Source of the DNA: Buchnera aphidicola (Mindarus japonicus)
GTDB taxonomy: Bacteria > Pseudomonadota > Gammaproteobacteria > Enterobacterales > Enterobacteriaceae
NCBI RefSeq assembly: GCF_039393905.1
Contig: NZ_CP135030.1
Location: forward strand, 477,203 to 541,202
Length of the DNA stretch: 64,000 bases
Reading direction: 5' to 3'
Each line of letters opens with the position of its first letter. Position 1 is the first letter of the stretch. Below, in pieces: positions 60,272-64,000 of this stretch. The notes under the pieces were generated by a model. It worked only from the letters and a program-made list of their open reading frames with translations. It had not been told where the DNA came from and searched no databases. A program made the position numbers and the translations under genes.

Positions 60272-61798
60272 ATGTCGTTTTCTCAAAAAAAAATATCTAA
60301 AAAAAATTTAGAAGAAAACTTTCCTTTTGTTGGAATTGATTTTGGAACTACTTATTCTTTAATTGGATGTTTATTAAATAAAAAAATTCAAATTTTTTCT
60401 GGAAAAAAAGAAAATTCTCTTCTTCCTTCTATAGTTTCTTATAAAAAAAATGAGATTATTATAGGAGAGAAAGCTAACGAAATTACTAATGAGAATTTTT
60501 TAGGAACTATTTTTTCTGTTAAAAGGTTATTAGGAAAATCTATTCAAGAAATTAGAAATTTATATCCTACTATACCTTACATTTTTTCATATGATGAAAA
60601 TCAGGAAGTATGTATTGAAACAATACAAGGAAAAATATCGCTTGTTAAGATAACTAGTGAAATTTTAAAAACTTTATTAGAAAAAGTAAAATTTTTTTTA
60701 CAAAAAGAAGTTAATACGGCTGTAATTACAGTGCCTTCTTATTTTGATGGTATTCAGAGAAAAAAAATAAAGGATGCTGCAATTCTTTCAGGATTAAAAA
60801 ATATTAGATTATTAAACGAACCTACAGCAGCAGCTATTGCATATGGTTGTCATTTTCAAAATGAAGGAATTGTTTTAATTTACGATTTTGGTGGTGGAAC
60901 GTTTGATATTTCAATTCTAAAAATTAGTAAGGGGATTTTCGAAGTCTTATCAACTTCTGGTGATTCTCAATTAGGAGGTGATGATTTTGATGAGTTATTA
61001 TCAAAATATATTGAAAAAAAAAGCAATATATTTACTGAAAAAAATTTTTTCTTAAAAAGAAAATTATTAATTTTAGCTAAAAAAACAAAATTAAAACTTA
61101 GTAATAAAGATGTTGCTTTAGTGGAGTTTGAAAATTGGAAAGGAAGTATTACTCGTTCTGAATTTGAACATTTAATTGATCCCTTAGTCAATAAAAGTTT
61201 AATTTTATTAAAATATACAATAAAAGAAGCATTAATTCAAAAAAAAGAAATTACAAATGTTATAATGGTAGGAGGTTCTACTTATATTCCTTTGATCAAG
61301 AAAAAACTTTCTCTTTTTTTTAAAAGAAAAATAGAATTCTCTGTCGATCCAGATAAAGCTGTTTCGATCGGAGCTACTATTCAATCAAATTTATTATTTA
61401 ATTATCAACAAAAATTTTTAAGTAAAGAAAATAAGTTTATTCTTTTAGATGTTGTTTCTTTTTCTTTAGGTATTGAATTAATGGGAAAAAGAGTTGAAAA
61501 AATTATTGAAAAAAATAGTAAAATTCCTATTTCCGTTACTAAAGAATTTACAACATTTAAAAATAATCAAACTGTTATTATGATACATATTTTACAAGGA
61601 GAAGATAGTTTTGTTAAAAATTGTCGTTCTTTAGGAAAATTTTTTTTAAGAGGAATAAAAAAACAAGATGCAGGAAAGCCTAGAATAATAGTTAAGTTTA
61701 ATATAAATGAAAGTGGATTTTTAGAAGTTTATGCTAATGAAAAACAAACTACTATAAAAGCTAGTTTAAAAGTTGATTTTTTGCATACAATAATTTAA
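60272..61798 (+). CDS. hscA: Hsp70-type chaperone HscA lacking the C-terminal lid
   Basis: 508 residues against 616 in E. coli. The ATPase domain is complete: [58 protein letters not shown]. The beta-sandwich substrate domain is present to its end ([22 protein letters not shown]). The helical lid of about 100 residues is absent, and only 70 bases separate the stop from fdx, so it is deleted and not frameshifted. HscA releases clusters from IscU through the LPPVK motif. Confidence 0.95.
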   Translation: MSFSQKKISKKNLEENFPFVGIDFGTTYSLIGCLLNKKIQIFSGKKENSLLPSIVSYKKNEIIIGEKANEITNENFLGTIFSVKRLLGKSIQEIRNLYPTIPYIFSYDENQEVCIETIQGKISLVKITSEILKTLLEKVKFFLQKEVNTAVITVPSYFDGIQRKKIKDAAILSGLKNIRLLNEPTAAAIAYGCHFQNEGIVLIYDFGGGTFDISILKISKGIFEVLSTSGDSQLGGDDFDELLSKYIEKKSNIFTEKNFFLKRKLLILAKKTKLKLSNKDVALVEFENWKGSITRSEFEHLIDPLVNKSLILLKYTIKEALIQKKEITNVIMVGGSTYIPLIKKKLSLFFKRKIEFSVDPDKAVSIGATIQSNLLFNYQQKFLSKENKFILLDVVSFSLGIELMGKRVEKIIEKNSKIPISVTKEFTTFKNNQTVIMIHILQGEDSFVKNCRSLGKFFLRGIKKQDAGKPRIIVKFNINESGFLEVYANEKQTTIKASLKVDFLHTII

Positions 61799-61868
61799 TC
61801 TAAAAATAGTTTTTTTTATATTGTTATCAAAAAAAATATTTTTTTTTAAAAAAGGAAACTCATGGTTT

Positions 61869-62213
61869 ATGTTAAAAATTAAATTTTTACCTCATAAGAT
61901 TTTATTACCTGAAGGAAAGATATGCACTGCTAGTTCTGGAGAAACTATTTTAGATGTTGCTTTAAAAAATAATATTCTTATAGAACATGCTTGTGAGAAA
62001 TCTTGTATTTGTACGACTTGTCATTGTATTATTAGAGAAGGATTTTCTTCTTTATCAGATTGTACTGAAAAGGAAGAAGATGCTCTAGATAAAGCTTGGG
62101 GATTAGAAGAATTTAGTCGATTAGCTTGTCAAGCTAAACTTAAAAACAAAAATATTGTTGTAGAAATCCCTTATTATTCTAAAAATTCTTCCGTAAAAAA
62201 CTCTAAATTTTAA
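61869..62213 (+). CDS. fdx: 2Fe-2S ferredoxin (isc system)
   Basis: 114 residues from the ATG at 61869 (E. coli 111); the frame is open upstream but the protein starts [15 protein letters not shown]. Cluster Cys in [15 protein letters not shown] and RLACQA, as in adrenodoxin-type Fdx. An AGGAAA site is upstream. It gives electrons for cluster assembly; Fpr at 41462 is a possible reductase. It ends one base from the end of der, on the other strand. Confidence 0.97.
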   Translation: MLKIKFLPHKILLPEGKICTASSGETILDVALKNNILIEHACEKSCICTTCHCIIREGFSSLSDCTEKEEDALDKAWGLEEFSRLACQAKLKNKNIVVEIPYYSKNSSVKNSKF

Positions 62214-62214
62214 T

Positions 62215-63564
62215 TTAATTTTTTGTTTTTTTGAAGGGATTTTGATTTTCTTTAAAGAATAAATTTATAGGTGATCCAATCAAATTTAATGATTTCTGGA
62301 AATAATTAATTAAATATTTTTTATATGTTGCGGGCAAATAATTTATTTGATTTCCATGAATAATTATTATCATTGGTTTAAATCCACCAGGATGAGCATA
62401 TTTAAGTTTAATTCTTCTGCCTTTAATATAAGGAGGTTGGTGTTTTGTAATTGCGGTCTTTAAAATTTTTGTTAATTTAGCACTAGTGGTTTTTTTTTTA
62501 GAACAATTAAAGGTAATATTAATATTATCTAATAATTTTTTTATTCCTTTGTTTTTAATAGCAGAAATAAATTGAAATTGGCAAAATTTAAGAAAATTTA
62601 ATTTTTTTGATATCATAGGATAGATTTTTTTTAATTCGTGTTTTTTTAATAAATCACATTTGTTAAAAACAACTATTATAGATTTTTGAGCATCTAAAAT
62701 TTTTCTAGCTATTAATAAATCTTCTTTATTAATTTGTAATTTGCTTATATCTATTATAAATAATAATATTTCAGTTTGTTTTATATTTTCAAATGTTTTT
62801 TTAATTGATATATAATGAATTTTTTCTTGAATTTTATTTTTTTTTCTTATTCCTGCAGTATCTATTAAAATATAATTTTTATTATTTTTTTTAATAGGTA
62901 TATTAATACTGTCTCTAGTTGTTCCAGAAATTTCAGATGTAATTAATCGTTCTTCTTTTACAATTTGATTTATTAACGTAGATTTACCTACGTTAGGAGC
63001 TCCAACAAAAGCTACTTTTATAATATCTTCATAATTTTCTTTCTTTAAAACATTTTTATTAATTTCTAGATTTTCTAACCATGGAAAAATTCCCTTTTCA
63101 ATTAAATTATTAATTCCTGTTCCTCTTGAAGCAGAAACATTAAAATTTTCTTTAACTCCTAATTTAAAAAATTCATTACTTTCAGTGATACACTGTAAGT
63201 AATCAATTTTATTAATGACAAGTATAATTTTTTTACAACTTTTTCTTAGTTTTTCTAAAATATAATAATCTTCAGACAATATTGATTCTTTTGCATTTAC
63301 AACAAACAAGATTAAATCAGCTTTTTTTAAAGCTAAATATGTTTGTTTCATTATTTTTTTTTCAAATTCATTTGTTTTAGAAATTATTCCAGCTGTATCA
63401 GTAAGTATAATTTTTTTATTTTTTATTTTTATAAAAGCACATTTTCTATCTCTAGTTAATCCTAAATCATTTCCTACTAAAGCAGAAGAAGAATTTGTTA
63501 ATTTATTAAATAGTGTAGATTTACCTACGTTACTTCTTCCTATCAAGACAATATTGGGTATCAT
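62215..63564 (-). CDS. der: Ribosome biogenesis GTPase Der (EngA)
   Basis: 449 residues (E. coli 490). Two G domains: GRSNVGKSTLFN with DTAGI and NKID, and GAPNVGKSTLIN with DTAGIRKK and NKCD. C-terminal KH-like domain with YAHPGGFKPMIIIIHGN. The linker between G domains is shorter than in E. coli. It acts in 50S assembly. It is the last gene before the putative origin. Confidence 0.97.
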   Translation of the reverse strand: MIPNIVLIGRSNVGKSTLFNKLTNSSSALVGNDLGLTRDRKCAFIKIKNKKIILTDTAGIISKTNEFEKKIMKQTYLALKKADLILFVVNAKESILSEDYYILEKLRKSCKKIILVINKIDYLQCITESNEFFKLGVKENFNVSASRGTGINNLIEKGIFPWLENLEINKNVLKKENYEDIIKVAFVGAPNVGKSTLINQIVKEERLITSEISGTTRDSINIPIKKNNKNYILIDTAGIRKKNKIQEKIHYISIKKTFENIKQTEILLFIIDISKLQINKEDLLIARKILDAQKSIIVVFNKCDLLKKHELKKIYPMISKKLNFLKFCQFQFISAIKNKGIKKLLDNINITFNCSKKKTTSAKLTKILKTAITKHQPPYIKGRRIKLKYAHPGGFKPMIIIIHGNQINYLPATYKKYLINYFQKSLNLIGSPINLFFKENQNPFKKTKN

Positions 63565-63672
63565 TTTTTTCTCTCTTCGTAACTATAAAAAAAATTTTTT
63601 GATTATTTTTATTATTTTAAATAATAATATTAGTAAAAAAAGTTTAAATGGATTTTTTTTTCCATTAGATAT

Positions 63673-63681
63673 TTATGCACA
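63673..63681 (+). promoter_or_regulatory. DnaA box (TTATGCACA)
   Basis: TTATGCACA matches the TTATNCACA consensus in all eight fixed positions. Confidence 0.65.
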
Positions 63682-63726
63682 GCTAACGAACCTTTGAAAA
63701 CCTTGATTCATCTAGGAAAATTAAAG

Positions 63727-63735
63727 TTATCCACA
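63727..63735 (+). promoter_or_regulatory. DnaA box (TTATCCACA, R1/R4 type)
   Basis: TTATCCACA is identical to the strongest E. coli boxes R1 and R4, 54 bases from the first box and in the same orientation. Confidence 0.75.
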
Positions 63736-64000
63736 GATATTTTGTATTATAATAATATTTATACATATAAATATATATATATAAATATAAAAACCTTTTT
63801 ACATATATATATAATTATATATATTTATATATGCATTTATTAATTTTGTAAAACAATTTAAATTCTAAATTTAAAAAAAAATACTTTTATATCTTTAAAA
63901 TTAATTTTGTTGTATATTAATATAATAATGTTTTTTATTGAAAAAAAAGTTTTTTGTTTTTAGTAAATTTTAAATATTGGAAAATATAGAGGGTTTGGCG

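Larger units (their letters stand above)
63565..64000. other. Putative replication origin region (oriC), runs off right edge
   Basis: No gene in 436 bases. Two DnaA boxes of consensus TTATNCACA lie 54 bases apart in the same direction, followed by about 140 bases of almost pure A/T with many TATA repeats that could serve as the unwinding element. There is no GATC site. In Buchnera the chromosome is conventionally opened at mnmG (gidA), next to der, which fits. mnmG itself is outside the window. Confidence 0.7.

Overview
The window is a piece of the strongly AT-rich, reduced chromosome of an aphid endosymbiont, almost certainly Buchnera aphidicola. Every recognisable protein but one is an enterobacterial orthologue close to the usual E. 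coli length, gene order follows short E. coli blocks with genes dropped from between neighbours, proteins are rich in Lys/Asn/Ile/Phe, and there are no insertion sequences, prophage, CRISPR arrays or rRNA genes. The species call rests on remembered gene order (ending with der next to the origin), not on a search.

Layout. 1-7 kb: 5' part of rpsL, tusBCD, the transporter tsgA, trpS, rpe, aroB, aroK. 7-12.4 kb: tRNA-Ser(GGA), deoD, deoB, ansA, nfuA, bioH. 12.4-21 kb: ssb, dusA, dnaB, gshB, ruvX, hemW, trmB, mutY, yggX. 21-25.8 kb: sbcB, divergent tRNA-Asn(GTT) and tRNA-Ile2(CAT), dut, cysQ, rplI-rpsR-rpsF. 25.9-34.6 kb: rnr, purA, hflC-hflK, miaA-mutL. 35-45 kb: pgi, orn, tRNA-Gly(GCC), rpmE, hslVU, fpr, epmA, one orphan protein (43346-44155), rsmJ. 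45-57.8 kb: ynfM, dapF, hemC-hemD, tRNA-Pro/His/Arg, rho, trxA, rep, ilvC, ilvD, tRNA-Trp (the E. coli ilv-rep-trxA-rho-argX-hisR-proM-hem-dapF order with pieces removed). 58-63.6 kb: iscS-iscU-hscB-hscA-fdx and der. The last 436 bases hold two same-direction DnaA boxes and a very AT-rich tract, a likely replication origin. About 35 of 57 protein genes lie on the minus strand, co-directional with a fork leaving that origin leftwards.

How the genes work together. The set mixes nutrient provision to the host (ilvC, ilvD, aroB, aroK, dapF), nucleotide and sulfur metabolism (deoB, deoD, purA, dut, cysQ), Fe-S cluster assembly (isc genes, nfuA) and tRNA modification (tusBCD, miaA, dusA, trmB; IscS supplies sulfur to TusBCD), replication and repair (dnaB, ssb, rep, mutL, mutY, sbcB), and protein quality control (hslVU, hflKC). 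Local losses relative to E. coli include gph, dam/damX, gntX, priB, hfq/hflX, amiB/tsaE, cyaA/cyaY, hemX/hemY, leuT, ilvA/ilvY and iscA.

Best candidates for something undescribed: the orphan at 43346-44155, which has its own promoter and terminator; the shared A11-spacer architecture of two promoters; a lidless HscA; and the GATC-free origin with only two DnaA boxes.
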